Below, piece by piece: positions 1 through 8,175 of a DNA stretch of 64,000 nt (its first letter is position 1; each line of letters opens with the position of its first letter). The position numbers were made by a program, and so were the translations under genes. Below the pieces are notes generated by a model that had not been told where the DNA came from, did no database searches, and saw only the letters and a list, made by a program, of their open reading frames with translations. Origin of the DNA: Lamprobacter modestohalophilus (GTDB lineage: Bacteria; Pseudomonadota; Gammaproteobacteria; Chromatiales; Chromatiaceae); NCBI RefSeq assembly GCF_016583905.1, contig NZ_NRRY01000004.1, positions 62,001 through 126,000 on the forward strand, written 5' to 3'.

Positions 1-92
1 ACTGACCATTGACGGCCCAAGCTGTGGCTCGTTCCAACGTAGCAAGCCGTATCTCTTGATGACGGACGTCTCCCGGTCATGCGACGCCTGAA

Positions 93-2474
93 TCAGATCT
101 CTGGCGCATCGTAATAGGTCAGGTCCAGCCAGCCCGCCAGATCTCCTCGCTGGGCAAAGTTCCAGGCATTGATCCAGTCGTAGAAGGGCCAGAACTCGCT
201 GCTGTTGCGTAAGATGCCGTAGCGCTGCTTGAATGCGCTCCAGTCCTGCTTGGTTTTCACCGTGCTCAAGGCCGACAAGAAGCCAGGCGCGTCCTTTAGA
301 TCCAGATCAACGAACAGGTTCGGAAATCCATTCACCAGGGTCGGATAGACACTCATCGTGTCCTTCTCCGGCATCGACTCGCCATTCTCGAACACCAGCG
401 TGTACTGGGACTTGTAGGCTCGGTTTGCGATCAGCGAATAGATCCGATGCTCGTCACCCTGATTGAGCCGGAGCATGATCACGCTTGGCAGATGCGGCAC
501 GAAAGACAGGCCTTCGACAGCGGTTAGCGTCGAGATCGCCGCCTCCCAGTCGCTAAAGCCGGCCATCGATGCGTCAAGCTCGACCTTCGGTTTCTGCTGC
601 GGGTTCAGGGGATCAGGCAGGCCGCTGATCGTTGGGCCGAGACGGCGCTCAAGCTGCTCGATCAGATCCATCAGGGGATCATCGCCACTGACCTCGACCT
701 GAGTCGGCTGATCCTTACCCGCGAAGGGTACCGCAGCCAGACCAATGCGACCGATGCCCTGCGTCCATGTATGCCGCAATGCCTCCCGATCCTCGCTCGG
801 CAGCAATGTCAGAAAGTTGTCCTCGAACGCTTGGCGCAGGAAGTTGAAGAACAGCAGCGTCTCGAGCTTGAGTCCGTCACCCTCCCAGTAGGCAAAGCCG
901 GCGACGGTGTCGTAATACATGCGCTCGAAGCCGGCGAAGCTGATCAACCAGAGCGAGCGCGGCACACCGCCCTGAGCGCCCTTGACCACGGAGACATTGG
1001 TCTCGTGACGCAACACCGTCAGCCAGGCATTGCGATCCGTTCCGTCGCCATCCCAAACCGCATCGAGCGACCAGCCCTCCGGAAACAGCTTGTCCTTCGT
1101 CTCGGCGAAGGCCTTCAGGTAATCGGCATTGCCGAACACCGAGCGGTCCATGAAGGGCTCCCAGCTATCCAGACCCAGCATCGGCATTTGCACGGAAGGA
1201 TCGAATTGGGGATCGAGAAAGAAGACCCAGAACTGGTCCTTGACCGCATAGGTCGCTGTTTGGCCATTGCAGACCGGCCCGTAGGTGATGCCGCCGACGA
1301 TCACTTCGGCGTTTTCGAGCATGAACCGGTAGCGCGATTCGGTCGGGATCGCCGCAAAGACCTCAAGCGCGTTGTCGCTGCCCCAGCCTGGGGTGAGGTC
1401 GATCTCATTTCCCCAGCCCTTACCGGTGTCAAGCGCGAACAGCGTGGTCAGATGATCGATCTGATCCAGCGACAGGGTCCAGAGGAAATGATTCTTCTGC
1501 ACCGGCGGCGCGCTGAGCTTCTCGAGCCGATACCAAAATTGCTCGACGTTCGCGTAGCTGTAGGGATCATCGTAGGGCAGACCGGTGCCAATGATCGAGA
1601 CCAGCTGCCCGGGCGGTGTCTTCGAGCGCACGAGGCGGAACTGATCGCCAGGGCTTTCTTCCAGCAGGATGGTCGCCAGGAAGACATGCTCGAAGAGATA
1701 GCGACTGACCAGCTGCGCCCGCTTATTATCTTGGTTGAAGAAGGCCTCCCAGCGCGCGACGGCTGCCGGCTCCGCGATCTTTTCCGCGGCCTGCTTCTGG
1801 GCATCGCTCGGACCTGGCGAGCCGGCAGCGACCCAGTCTTTCAGGGTCGTGAACTGGGGTTCGGTCAAGGCCGGCAGTCCAAACGGCATGCCGATCGCCG
1901 GATGTTTTTTGAGCTCCGCCTTGAGCGCCGCAGGCGTGGGTGCGCAGGTCGCGTTGAAGCGATCTGGGCGCAGACCGTCGAGCGCATCGCGCGCGAACCC
2001 GTGGTCGTTGTGGCGCATGCCGGCCTCGACCATCAAATAGAGTAGCGACTGATCGAGGTTCTCCGCCGCTGCACCCTGGTCAGCGATGATCGGGAAAAAG
2101 CCGATGTTGCGCCAGGCTTTCACCGAATCGGCCGCGTCCATGTCTGTGCGAGGATAGCTGCCGATGTGATTCGAGTAGGCGTTCAGGCCGAATCCACCGC
2201 GCTGCAGGCCCCGGAATGAGTCCAGCTTGACATTGCAGGGTGAGCCCAGGCAGCCATGGCAGGCGATGCAGCGGCTGTTGAACAGCGGCTGCACGTCATC
2301 GACGTAGTCGGGCGTGTTGCCGGCGTCCGAGGATCGCTCCGGCTGCGCCGGATCTGCCACCGATGTTAACTGGTCAGCGTCATCCGCATCAGCGGCGAGT
2401 GCCGCAGACCATGCAAGCACCGACAGCAACGCCAAGGCGGCGACGCCATGCCAGCGGATGAGCGATAGAGTCAT
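93..2474 (-). CDS. cti: Fatty acid cis/trans isomerase (Cti), periplasmic haem protein
   Basis: Cti converts cis-unsaturated acyl chains of membrane phospholipids to trans, a fast response to solvents and heat that rigidifies the membrane. The 793-residue length matches the family. A signal peptide is visible (hydrophobic run at about 11-25, cleavage near residue 28), so the enzyme should be periplasmic. A c-type haem site CIACH lies at residues 69-73, as in Pseudomonas Cti. The ATG start at 2474 places the signal peptide at the very N-terminus. It is transcribed alone, downstream of the phaP-phaB unit but separated from it by a terminator. Family assignment is from the overall sequence pattern plus the haem motif; the physiological trigger is not visible. 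Confidence 0.9.
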   Translation of the reverse strand: MTLSLIRWHGVAALALLSVLAWSAALAADADDADQLTSVADPAQPERSSDAGNTPDYVDDVQPLFNSRCIACHGCLGSPCNVKLDSFRGLQRGGFGLNAYSNHIGSYPRTDMDAADSVKAWRNIGFFPIIADQGAAAENLDQSLLYLMVEAGMRHNDHGFARDALDGLRPDRFNATCAPTPAALKAELKKHPAIGMPFGLPALTEPQFTTLKDWVAAGSPGPSDAQKQAAEKIAEPAAVARWEAFFNQDNKRAQLVSRYLFEHVFLATILLEESPGDQFRLVRSKTPPGQLVSIIGTGLPYDDPYSYANVEQFWYRLEKLSAPPVQKNHFLWTLSLDQIDHLTTLFALDTGKGWGNEIDLTPGWGSDNALEVFAAIPTESRYRFMLENAEVIVGGITYGPVCNGQTATYAVKDQFWVFFLDPQFDPSVQMPMLGLDSWEPFMDRSVFGNADYLKAFAETKDKLFPEGWSLDAVWDGDGTDRNAWLTVLRHETNVSVVKGAQGGVPRSLWLISFAGFERMYYDTVAGFAYWEGDGLKLETLLFFNFLRQAFEDNFLTLLPSEDREALRHTWTQGIGRIGLAAVPFAGKDQPTQVEVSGDDPLMDLIEQLERRLGPTISGLPDPLNPQQKPKVELDASMAGFSDWEAAISTLTAVEGLSFVPHLPSVIMLRLNQGDEHRIYSLIANRAYKSQYTLVFENGESMPEKDTMSVYPTLVNGFPNLFVDLDLKDAPGFLSALSTVKTKQDWSAFKQRYGILRNSSEFWPFYDWINAWNFAQRGDLAGWLDLTYYDAPEI

Positions 2475-2578
2475 TCGAAGAGACCTCGACGCAGGTAACC
2501 ACTTGGGGCGGTTAGATTAACATGCTGCATCGGCTGCCGAGACCGTGGCTCCTGTGGTTGGAGCGCGCGGACAGGCCA

Positions 2579-2610
2579 TAAAAAAGGCCCGGCAAAGGGA
2601 TTGCCGGGCC
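2579..2610 (-). terminator. Intrinsic terminator after phaB
   Basis: A perfect 10-bp inverted repeat (GGCCCGGCAA at 2586-2595, TTGCCGGGCC at 2601-2610) with a 5-base loop is followed, on the minus strand, by a run of T (six A on the plus strand, 2580-2585). It lies 86 bases beyond the phaB stop codon and should end the phaP-phaB transcript before cti. Confidence 0.9.
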
Positions 2611-2695
2611 GAACTGTCTCTTGGGAGAGAGACGAGGAGGACACTGAGCTGGCGGCTCGTCAGGTGGGAGCCGGCCAGGCTGAACCTAAAACCAA

Positions 2696-3472
2696 TTAGT
2701 GCATGAACAAGCCGCCGTTTACGGGCAGATTGGCGCCGGTGACATAGCCATTGGCCTCGTCTAGGAGGAAGGCGACCGCGCTCGCAATCTCATCTGGTCG
2801 CCCCATGCGGCGCATCGGCACACTGGCGACGATGGCCTCGCGCACATCGTCACGCATGGCCAAGGTCATCGCGGTCTCGACATAGCCCGGCGAGATCGTG
2901 TTCACGGTGATGCCCTTAGCGGCGCCTTCTTGCGCTAGCGTCATGGTGATGCCGTGCATGCCGGCCTTAGCGGCGGCATAGTTGGCCTGGCCGAATTGCC
3001 CACGCTGGCCGTTCACTGAGGAGATGTTGACCACACGCCCAAAACCGGCCTCGAGCATGTCTTCCCAGACCTGACGGGTGACGTTGAAGACGCTGTTCAG
3101 ATTGACGTCGATCACGGCGCGCCACTGCGCCTCTTCCATCTTCTTGAAGGTCTTGTCGCGGGTGATGCCGGCGCAGTTGATCAGCGCTGCGACGGGGCCT
3201 TGGTCGGCCTTGATCGCGGCAATCATCCGCCCGCAATCCTCGAAGTCAGAGACATCGCCGGCGATGGTGTCGACCGTAAGACCTTCGCCAGCCAGATCAT
3301 TACGCCAGGCAACGGCGGCCTCTTGCTCCGACGGGTGATGGTTGGCAACCACGCGCCAGCCATCCTGTGCCAGACGCCGGCAGATCGCTGTACCAATGCC
3401 GCCGATGCCGCCGGTGACCAACGCCACGCGGCCAGCGGGCTGCTGGGCAGCCACTGTGTTTGAGTCAGTCAT
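2696..3472 (-). CDS. phaB: Acetoacetyl-CoA reductase (PhaB)
   Basis: PhaB reduces acetoacetyl-CoA to (R)-3-hydroxybutyryl-CoA with NADPH, the second step of polyhydroxybutyrate synthesis. The product is a 258-residue short-chain dehydrogenase: cofactor motif TGGIGGIG at about 20-27, NCAG at 99-102, catalytic Ser152, Tyr165 and Lys169 (YAAAK), and the PhaB-typical segment SSVNGQRGQFGQ. The frame stays open to 3547, but the ATG at 3472 gives the usual family N-terminus. It follows the phasin gene by 105 bases on the same strand with no terminator between, so both probably share the promoter at 3964-4054. An intrinsic terminator follows at 2579-2610. Confidence 0.95.
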   Translation of the reverse strand: MTDSNTVAAQQPAGRVALVTGGIGGIGTAICRRLAQDGWRVVANHHPSEQEAAVAWRNDLAGEGLTVDTIAGDVSDFEDCGRMIAAIKADQGPVAALINCAGITRDKTFKKMEEAQWRAVIDVNLNSVFNVTRQVWEDMLEAGFGRVVNISSVNGQRGQFGQANYAAAKAGMHGITMTLAQEGAAKGITVNTISPGYVETAMTLAMRDDVREAIVASVPMRRMGRPDEIASAVAFLLDEANGYVTGANLPVNGGLFMH

Positions 3473-3577
3473 ATCAATCAATTCCCCGTCTGCTGCGCGC
3501 CACGACCGGACCTCAGCGGTGAGTCGCGAGCCCGCAGGCTCGCTCATCAGCAGAGGTCCAATCTCGCCGATCGCTGT

Positions 3578-3949
3578 TCAGGCCTTGGCTGCGGCCTCGA
3601 CCAGACTGCCACCCTTGCGCATCTCGGCAACGGTGGTCTCGTACCAACCCCGATACTCATCACGAGCCTCGGTCGCGAGCTCCAGGTTGGTCTTGGACTC
3701 CGCCATCATCTGCTCGCTGGCCTCCTTGGTCATGTCGACCTGGGCCTTGTACAGATCGCTGTAGCCGCGGGCCTCGGTGGCGACGCGCATCAGCTTGGTG
3801 CCCTGCTCCATCCAACGGCCGAACAGGTCCATCTGGCGGGTCGCCATGCGCTCGGCCAGCTTCATGTTCAGCTCGCCCAGGGCGGTCATGCGCTCGACAC
3901 TGTTGTTGGTCAGCTCGTTCAGGGTCTTCATGTTGTCGTTGAGGTTCAT
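3578..3949 (-). CDS. phaP: Phasin (PHA granule-associated protein)
   Basis: Phasins coat PHA granules and control their number and size. The 123-residue product is almost wholly helical, rich in Glu, Met, Ala and Thr, with amphipathic repeats and the conserved phasin-like stretch LMRVATEARGYSDLYKAQ. The frame is open upstream to 4054, but the ATG at 3949 has a Shine-Dalgarno-like GGAG just upstream and places the 32-bp palindrome 14 bases before the start codon. It is the first gene of the phaP-phaB unit. Family assignment rests on composition, pattern and context; phasins are poorly conserved in sequence. Confidence 0.88.
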   Translation of the reverse strand: MNLNDNMKTLNELTNNSVERMTALGELNMKLAERMATRQMDLFGRWMEQGTKLMRVATEARGYSDLYKAQVDMTKEASEQMMAESKTNLELATEARDEYRGWYETTVAEMRKGGSLVEAAAKA

Positions 3950-3963
3950 GGTGGTGCTCCGAT

Positions 3964-3995
3964 TTGTGCAGTGCAGCAATTGTTGCAGTGCACAA
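3964..3995 (-). promoter_or_regulatory. 32-bp near-palindrome, candidate PhaR operator of phaP-phaB
   Basis: Two 16-base half-sites face each other: TTGTGCAGTGCAGCAA (3964-3979) and TTGTTGCAGTGCACAA (3980-3995). The whole element matches its own reverse complement at 28 of 32 positions. The second half-site recurs exactly at 8101-8116 between phaA and phaE. It ends 14 bases before the phasin start codon, where a bound repressor would block transcription. PhaR is known in other bacteria to repress phasin genes by binding TGC-rich DNA; assignment to the PhaR encoded here is inference. Confidence 0.7.
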
Positions 3996-4037
3996 TAGTC
4001 GCCACTCGAAACGCTGTCAAGACTCCTGAGCAGAAAA

Positions 4038-4054
4038 ATGCTGCAGCGCAGCAT
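4038..4054. promoter_or_regulatory. Second TGC-rich inverted repeat upstream of phaP
   Basis: ATGCTGC (4038-4044) and GCAGCAT (4048-4054) form a perfect 7-bp inverted repeat around AGC. The core has the form CTGC-N3-GCAG, the kind of site I recall being reported for PhaR of Rhodobacter. It lies about 90 bases upstream of the phasin start and may be a distal operator. Confidence 0.45.
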
Positions 4055-4483
4055 TCGGCACCTGTGAGCACAAACACCCCTACCAGCGGTCTTGATCAGG
4101 CTCGCGGCGAACAGGCTCCACCCAGGCTGAGTGATCGCCTATCGTCGTCTTCAGCATGCTTTGCCAGTGCTTTGCCAGACATCGGCATCCAGTCGGAAAT
4201 GAGTTGATGAACGCTGCCTTGGCAAGGGCTTGCACAAGCAAGCAGGCTGCATCAATCAGATTGCATCAATGGGTTGCATAGACAATTGCAATGATCCGCA
4301 CATAAGAATCCTCAAGGCGTCCTGAGTCTTCGATGGTGCCTAATCGGCGCCCACGCTGAGCAGGCACTTTAAGCCGCGCCAGCAGCACTGCATCGCACTG
4401 CTGCGTCGGCACCTGCCGTCCGCGCTCAAGATCACACCTAAGCGCTGCCCCGGCAGCCGGACAACACTGAGGACAACCCGCCC
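4055..4483 (+). promoter_or_regulatory. Intergenic region upstream of cbbM with TTGCAT repeats
   Basis: No gene is visible in these 429 bases. A cluster of similar words lies at 4248-4292: TGCATCAAT (4248-4256), TTGCATCAAT (4261-4270), TTGCAT (4274-4279) and the palindrome ATTGCAAT (4285-4292). A weak sigma-70-like promoter could be TAGACA (4279-4284), 16 bases, CATAAG (4301-4306). A GAGGAC ribosome-binding site precedes cbbM at about 4470. The repeats are candidate activator sites, for example for a CbbR-type LysR protein, but no cbbR gene is adjacent. The promoter call is weak. Confidence 0.35.
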
Positions 4484-5869
4484 ATGGCACTCGACCAATC
4501 CGCCCGTTACGCCAATCTCGACCTCCGTGAAGAGGATCTGATCGCCGGCGGTAAACACATCCTCTGCGCTTACAAGATGCAGCCCAAGGCCGGCTACGGC
4601 TATCTGGAGGCCGCCGCGCACTTCGCCGCCGAGTCCTCCACCGGCACCAACGTCGAGGTCTGCACCACCGACGAGTTCACCAAGGGCGTAGACGCGCTGG
4701 TGTATCACATCGACGAGGCGAGCCAGGACATGCGCATCGCCTACCCGCTGGAGCTGTTCGATCGCAACATGATCGACGGCCGCATGATGCTGGTCTCGTT
4801 CCTGACCCTGACCATCGGCAACAACCAGGGTATGGGCGACATCGAAAACGCCCAGATGATCGACTTCTATGTGCCGCCGCGTGCGCTGCAGCTGTTCGAT
4901 GGCCCGGCCACCGACATCACCAAGCTGTGGAGCATCCTCGGCCGCCCGGTGCAAGACGGCGGCTACATCGCCGGCACCATCATCAAGCCCAAGCTCGGCC
5001 TGCGCCCGGAGCCCTTCGCCGAGGCGGCCTATGCGTTCTGGCTCGGTGGCGACTTCATCAAGAACGACGAGCCGCAAGGCAACCAAGTCTTCGCGCCGAC
5101 CAAAAAGGTCATGCCGCTGGTCGCCGATGCCATGAAGCGCGCCCAGGACGAGACCGGCGAAGCCAAGCTATTCTCGGCCAACATCACCGCCGATGACCAC
5201 TTCGAGATGTGCGCCCGCGCCGATTTCATCCTCGAGACCTTTGGCCCGGATGCGGACAAGGTCGCCTTCCTAGTCGATGGCTTCGTCGGCGGCCCTGGCA
5301 TGATCACCACCGCCCGTCGCCAGTACCCGAACCAATACCTGCACTATCATCGCGCCGGTCACGGCATGATCACCTCGCCCAGCTCCAAGCGCGGCTACAC
5401 CGCCTTCGTGCTGTCGAAGATGGCGCGCCTGCAAGGTGCCTCCGGCATCCATGTCGGCACCATGGGCTACGGCAAGATGGAAGGCGATGCCGATGACAAG
5501 ATCATCGCCTACATGGTCGAGCGCGACAGCGCCGATGGCCCGATTTACCATCAGGAATGGCTCGGCATGCGGCCAACGACGCCGATCATCTCCGGCGGTA
5601 TGAACGCGCTGCGTCTGGTCGGCTTCTTCGAGAACCTCGGCCACGGCAACCTGATCAACACCGCCGGTGGCGGTGCTTATGGTCATCTCGACGGCCCCGC
5701 CGCTGGCGCCAAGTCGCTGCGTCAGGCCTATGCGTGCTGGAAGGCCGGTGCCGACCCGATCGCCTGGGCCAAGGACCATCGTGAGTTCGCCCGTGCCTTC
5801 GAGTCGTTCCCATTCGATGCCGACAAGATCTTTGCCGGCTGGCGTGATCAGCTCAGCATCGCTGCCTGA
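4484..5869 (+). CDS. cbbM: Form II ribulose-1,5-bisphosphate carboxylase/oxygenase (CbbM)
   Basis: CbbM fixes CO2 onto ribulose bisphosphate in the Calvin cycle. Form II is a large-subunit-only enzyme suited to high CO2 and low O2. The 461-residue length is typical. Catalytic landmarks: IIKPK at 166-170, [10 protein letters not shown] at 188-197 (carbamylated Lys193, metal ligands Asp195 and Glu196), HYHRAGHG at 287-294, loop 6 [11 protein letters not shown] with Lys331, and the phosphate-binding segments SGG and NTAGGG. No cbbQ or cbbO activase genes and no small subunit are adjacent. It stands as a single gene between divergent minus-strand pha genes and has its own strong terminator. Confidence 0.97.
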   Translation: MALDQSARYANLDLREEDLIAGGKHILCAYKMQPKAGYGYLEAAAHFAAESSTGTNVEVCTTDEFTKGVDALVYHIDEASQDMRIAYPLELFDRNMIDGRMMLVSFLTLTIGNNQGMGDIENAQMIDFYVPPRALQLFDGPATDITKLWSILGRPVQDGGYIAGTIIKPKLGLRPEPFAEAAYAFWLGGDFIKNDEPQGNQVFAPTKKVMPLVADAMKRAQDETGEAKLFSANITADDHFEMCARADFILETFGPDADKVAFLVDGFVGGPGMITTARRQYPNQYLHYHRAGHGMITSPSSKRGYTAFVLSKMARLQGASGIHVGTMGYGKMEGDADDKIIAYMVERDSADGPIYHQEWLGMRPTTPIISGGMNALRLVGFFENLGHGNLINTAGGGAYGHLDGPAAGAKSLRQAYACWKAGADPIAWAKDHREFARAFESFPFDADKIFAGWRDQLSIAA

Positions 5870-5919
5870 TCAGGCTGCAACCGGGATGAGCGCGATGGCC
5901 ATGGATGGCCAGAAAAAAG

Positions 5920-5947
5920 AAAACCCCGCTTCCGCGGGGTTTTTTTA
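5920..5947 (+). terminator. Intrinsic terminator after cbbM
   Basis: AACCCCGC (5922-5929), loop TTCC (5930-5933), GCGGGGTT (5934-5941), then a T run to 5946. It lies 50 bases after the cbbM stop codon and marks cbbM as a monocistronic unit. Confidence 0.95.
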
Positions 5948-6038
5948 TCCACGATCAAACAGACCCCGCGTTCAAGCCAGCCTTTCGCTGATCTGACCAA
6001 GCGCTGACCTCCTAGGGTCCATCTTGAGCCACTAAACG

Positions 6039-6509
6039 CTACTCCCCTTTGCGCTCAGGCTCTGACTCACCATGGCCAAAGCCAGCGGCGCGAAGAAATT
6101 CCTTCTGCGCATTAGCCCAGAGCTCGAGGTTACGCTCGGTCATTCGGCCGATAAGCTCTAAGGGCTTGGTGCCGAGGTCGTCGGCCAAGTGCTGCTGCTG
6201 GCGGGCGAAGGCATCGAGCGACTGCTCGAGATAGTGCGCGAACATGCCCTGCATGGTGCCGCCATAGAAACGGATGATCTGCGCGAGCATGTTGGCGCTG
6301 AAGAGTGGCTCGCCGCCGGTCTCCTCCTCCAGCATGATCTGCAGCAGGATCGAGCGCGTGAGATCCGCGTCGTTGGCGGTATCCAAGACCCGAAACGCGG
6401 TGCCCTGCATCACCAGCGCACGCACGTCCGCTAGCGTGATGTAGCGGCTTAGCTCGGTATCATAGAGCCGCCGATTCGGATATTTCTTGATGATGCGTTC
6501 GGCGGTCAT
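6039..6509 (-). CDS. phaR: PHA synthesis repressor PhaR
   Basis: PhaR senses free PHA polymer and represses phasin (and often its own) transcription until granules form. The 156-residue protein starts with the invariant DNA-binding block IIKKYPNRRLYDT (6-18) of the PHB accumulation regulator N-domain. The second domain (about 70-110) holds the family's ILLQIMLEEE and GGTMQGMFAHYLEQSL stretches. Start ATG at 6509; the next upstream gene on the strand is phaA. A TTGCAGTG word sits about 30-40 bases upstream of the start, suggesting autoregulation (inference). Confidence 0.95.
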   Translation of the reverse strand: MTAERIIKKYPNRRLYDTELSRYITLADVRALVMQGTAFRVLDTANDADLTRSILLQIMLEEETGGEPLFSANMLAQIIRFYGGTMQGMFAHYLEQSLDAFARQQQHLADDLGTKPLELIGRMTERNLELWANAQKEFLRAAGFGHGESEPERKGE

Positions 6510-6536
6510 CGCGTCGCCCTACTGCGTGACTGACTC

Positions 6537-6552
6537 ATCGTTGCAGTGTAGC
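6537..6552 (-). promoter_or_regulatory. Candidate PhaR half-site upstream of phaR
   Basis: TCGTTGCAGTGTAGCC matches the half-site TTGTTGCAGTGCACAA at 11 of 16 positions, including the 8-base core TTGCAGTG at 6541-6548. It is 28 bases upstream of the phaR start codon, a position fitting negative autoregulation. It is weaker than the phaP and phaE sites. Confidence 0.4.
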
Positions 6553-6697
6553 CCAGCCTCAAGCCGCGCAAACTGTGTGGGATCAACGCACTGCATCCCA
6601 CAGAGCCAGTCGAAGTGCCGTGGGCTTCTCGGCTGTGGATCTCGCCTGAGGCGAGCCACAGCTGCCGACTCCAGCTCGCCTTAGCAGGCTTGCGATC

Positions 6698-6733
6698 GGC
6701 CTGCTCACGGCGAACGATGAGCGTGAGCAGGCC
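6698..6733 (-). repeat. Perfect 12-bp hairpin downstream of phaA
   Basis: GGCCTGCTCACG (6698-6709) and CGTGAGCAGGCC (6722-6733) are perfect complements around a 12-base loop. The element lies 58 bases after the phaA stop and before phaR. There is no T run, so it is not a standard intrinsic terminator. It may protect the phaA mRNA 3' end or assist Rho-dependent termination. Confidence 0.5.
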
Positions 6734-6790
6734 CGGGCAGCGAACTGCCAGGGTAGCTCGCTGGGCCAATGATCCCGGCAATGAGATCGA

Positions 6791-7975
6791 TCAGTCGCGC
6801 GCCACCGCCAAGGCCACGCCCTGCCCACCACCGATACAAAGCGTCGCGAGACCCTTCTTCGCATCACGCCGCTGCATCTCATGCAGCAGGGTCACCAGCA
6901 CCCGCGCGCCCGAGGCGCCGATCGGATGGCCGATCGAGATGGCGCCGCCGTTGACGTTGACCTTGTCCTGATCCCAGCCCATCTCCTGATTGACCGACAG
7001 CGCCTGCGCGGCGAACGCCTCGTTGGCCTCGATCAAATCCAGATCGGCGACCGTCCAGCCGGCCTTTTCCAAGCACTTGGTCGAGGCGGGGATCGGGCCG
7101 GTCCCCATGATCGCCGGATCAACACCGGCGCTAGCGAAGGCCACGACGCGCGCGAGCGGCGTCAGCCCCAGCGCCTTGGCCTTCGACTCACTCATCACCA
7201 GCACCGCGGCCGCACCATCGTTGACGCCGGAGGCATTGCCTGCGGTAACGGTCCCGTCCTTATCGAAGGCCGGACGCAGCTTGCCCAGGGTTTCGGCGGT
7301 CGTGCCCGCGCGCGGGAACTCATCGCGGTCAAACACCACCGGATCACCTTTGCGCTGCGGCACCGCGACCGGCACGATCTCGTCAGCAAAACGATTGGCA
7401 GCCTGCGCCGCCTCGGTCTTCTGTTGCGAATCAGCCGCGAACTGATCTTGGAGATCGCGAGAGAACGCATACTGCTTGGCAATATTCTCGGCGGTGACGC
7501 CCATATGGCACTGATTGAAGGCATCCATCAGGCCATCGCTGAGCATGGTATCGACCATCTTCCAGTCGCCCATGCGCTTGCCCTGACGCGAGCCTGGAAC
7601 CACGTGGGCTGACTGACTCATGCTCTCCTGACCGCCAGCGATCACCACCTCAGCATCGCCGAGGGCGACCGCCTGCATGGCTAAATGCACCGCTTTCAAA
7701 CCGCTGCCGCAGACCTTGTTGATCGTCATCGCTGGCACCTTATGCGGCAAGCCAGCGTTAAGCGTGGTCTGGCGCGCTGGGTTCTGACCGACACCCGCTG
7801 CCAACACCTGCCCGAGAATGACCTCATCGACCTGCTCCGGGTCGAGCCCAGTCTTTTCCAACAGCGCCTTCACCACAGTGGCACCGAGCGCGGTTGCCGG
7901 CAGTGACGACAGGCTACCGCCGAAGCTTCCGACCGGGGTGCGCACAGCGGCGACGATCACAACATGTTCTGGCAT
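6791..7975 (-). CDS. phaA: Acetyl-CoA acetyltransferase, beta-ketothiolase (PhaA)
   Basis: PhaA condenses two acetyl-CoA to acetoacetyl-CoA, the first step of PHB synthesis. The 394-residue length matches the biosynthetic thiolase family. The acylated nucleophile is Cys89 in INKVCGSG; the second half carries EANEAFAAQ, the histidine block [15 protein letters not shown] and the second catalytic cysteine in CIGGGQG. The ATG start at 7975 gives the usual N-terminus [20 protein letters not shown], with AGGAGGAA-like sequence upstream. It is divergent from phaE-phaC across a 200-base region containing one exact copy of the candidate PhaR site. Confidence 0.96.
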   Translation of the reverse strand: MPEHVVIVAAVRTPVGSFGGSLSSLPATALGATVVKALLEKTGLDPEQVDEVILGQVLAAGVGQNPARQTTLNAGLPHKVPAMTINKVCGSGLKAVHLAMQAVALGDAEVVIAGGQESMSQSAHVVPGSRQGKRMGDWKMVDTMLSDGLMDAFNQCHMGVTAENIAKQYAFSRDLQDQFAADSQQKTEAAQAANRFADEIVPVAVPQRKGDPVVFDRDEFPRAGTTAETLGKLRPAFDKDGTVTAGNASGVNDGAAAVLVMSESKAKALGLTPLARVVAFASAGVDPAIMGTGPIPASTKCLEKAGWTVADLDLIEANEAFAAQALSVNQEMGWDQDKVNVNGGAISIGHPIGASGARVLVTLLHEMQRRDAKKGLATLCIGGGQGVALAVARD

Positions 7976-8100
7976 CAGAGTTCCTCCTCACGGATAGGGT
8001 TCGACAGGGGTCGAATGAGCTTATTTGTCATGCATGTGCCCGCCGCGCCTCTTGCTCCAAGCGGGCGGTGCACCGATCAACGGGAGGAGTCTACGGCCTT

Positions 8101-8116
8101 TTGTTGCAGTGCACAA
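8101..8116 (+). promoter_or_regulatory. Candidate PhaR site between phaA and phaE
   Basis: TTGTTGCAGTGCACAA is identical over all 16 bases to the half-site at 3980-3995 in the phaP promoter. It lies 60 bases upstream of the phaE start and 126 bases from phaA. An exact 16-base match in two promoter regions of one pathway is unlikely by chance. Binding by PhaR is inferred. Confidence 0.6.
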
Positions 8117-8175
8117 ATTTCCGTGCTAGCTTCGCCGACACTTGATCAGAGGAGGCCCTGGCAGGGGTAAGCACC

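Noticed and set aside
771-2045. Long plus-strand open frame (424 codons) antisense to cti
   Set aside because: Mirror of a GC-rich coding sequence; no recognisable protein pattern, and cti on the other strand is clear.
6881-7612. Plus-strand frame antisense to phaA
   Set aside because: Shadow of the phaA sequence with no family signature.
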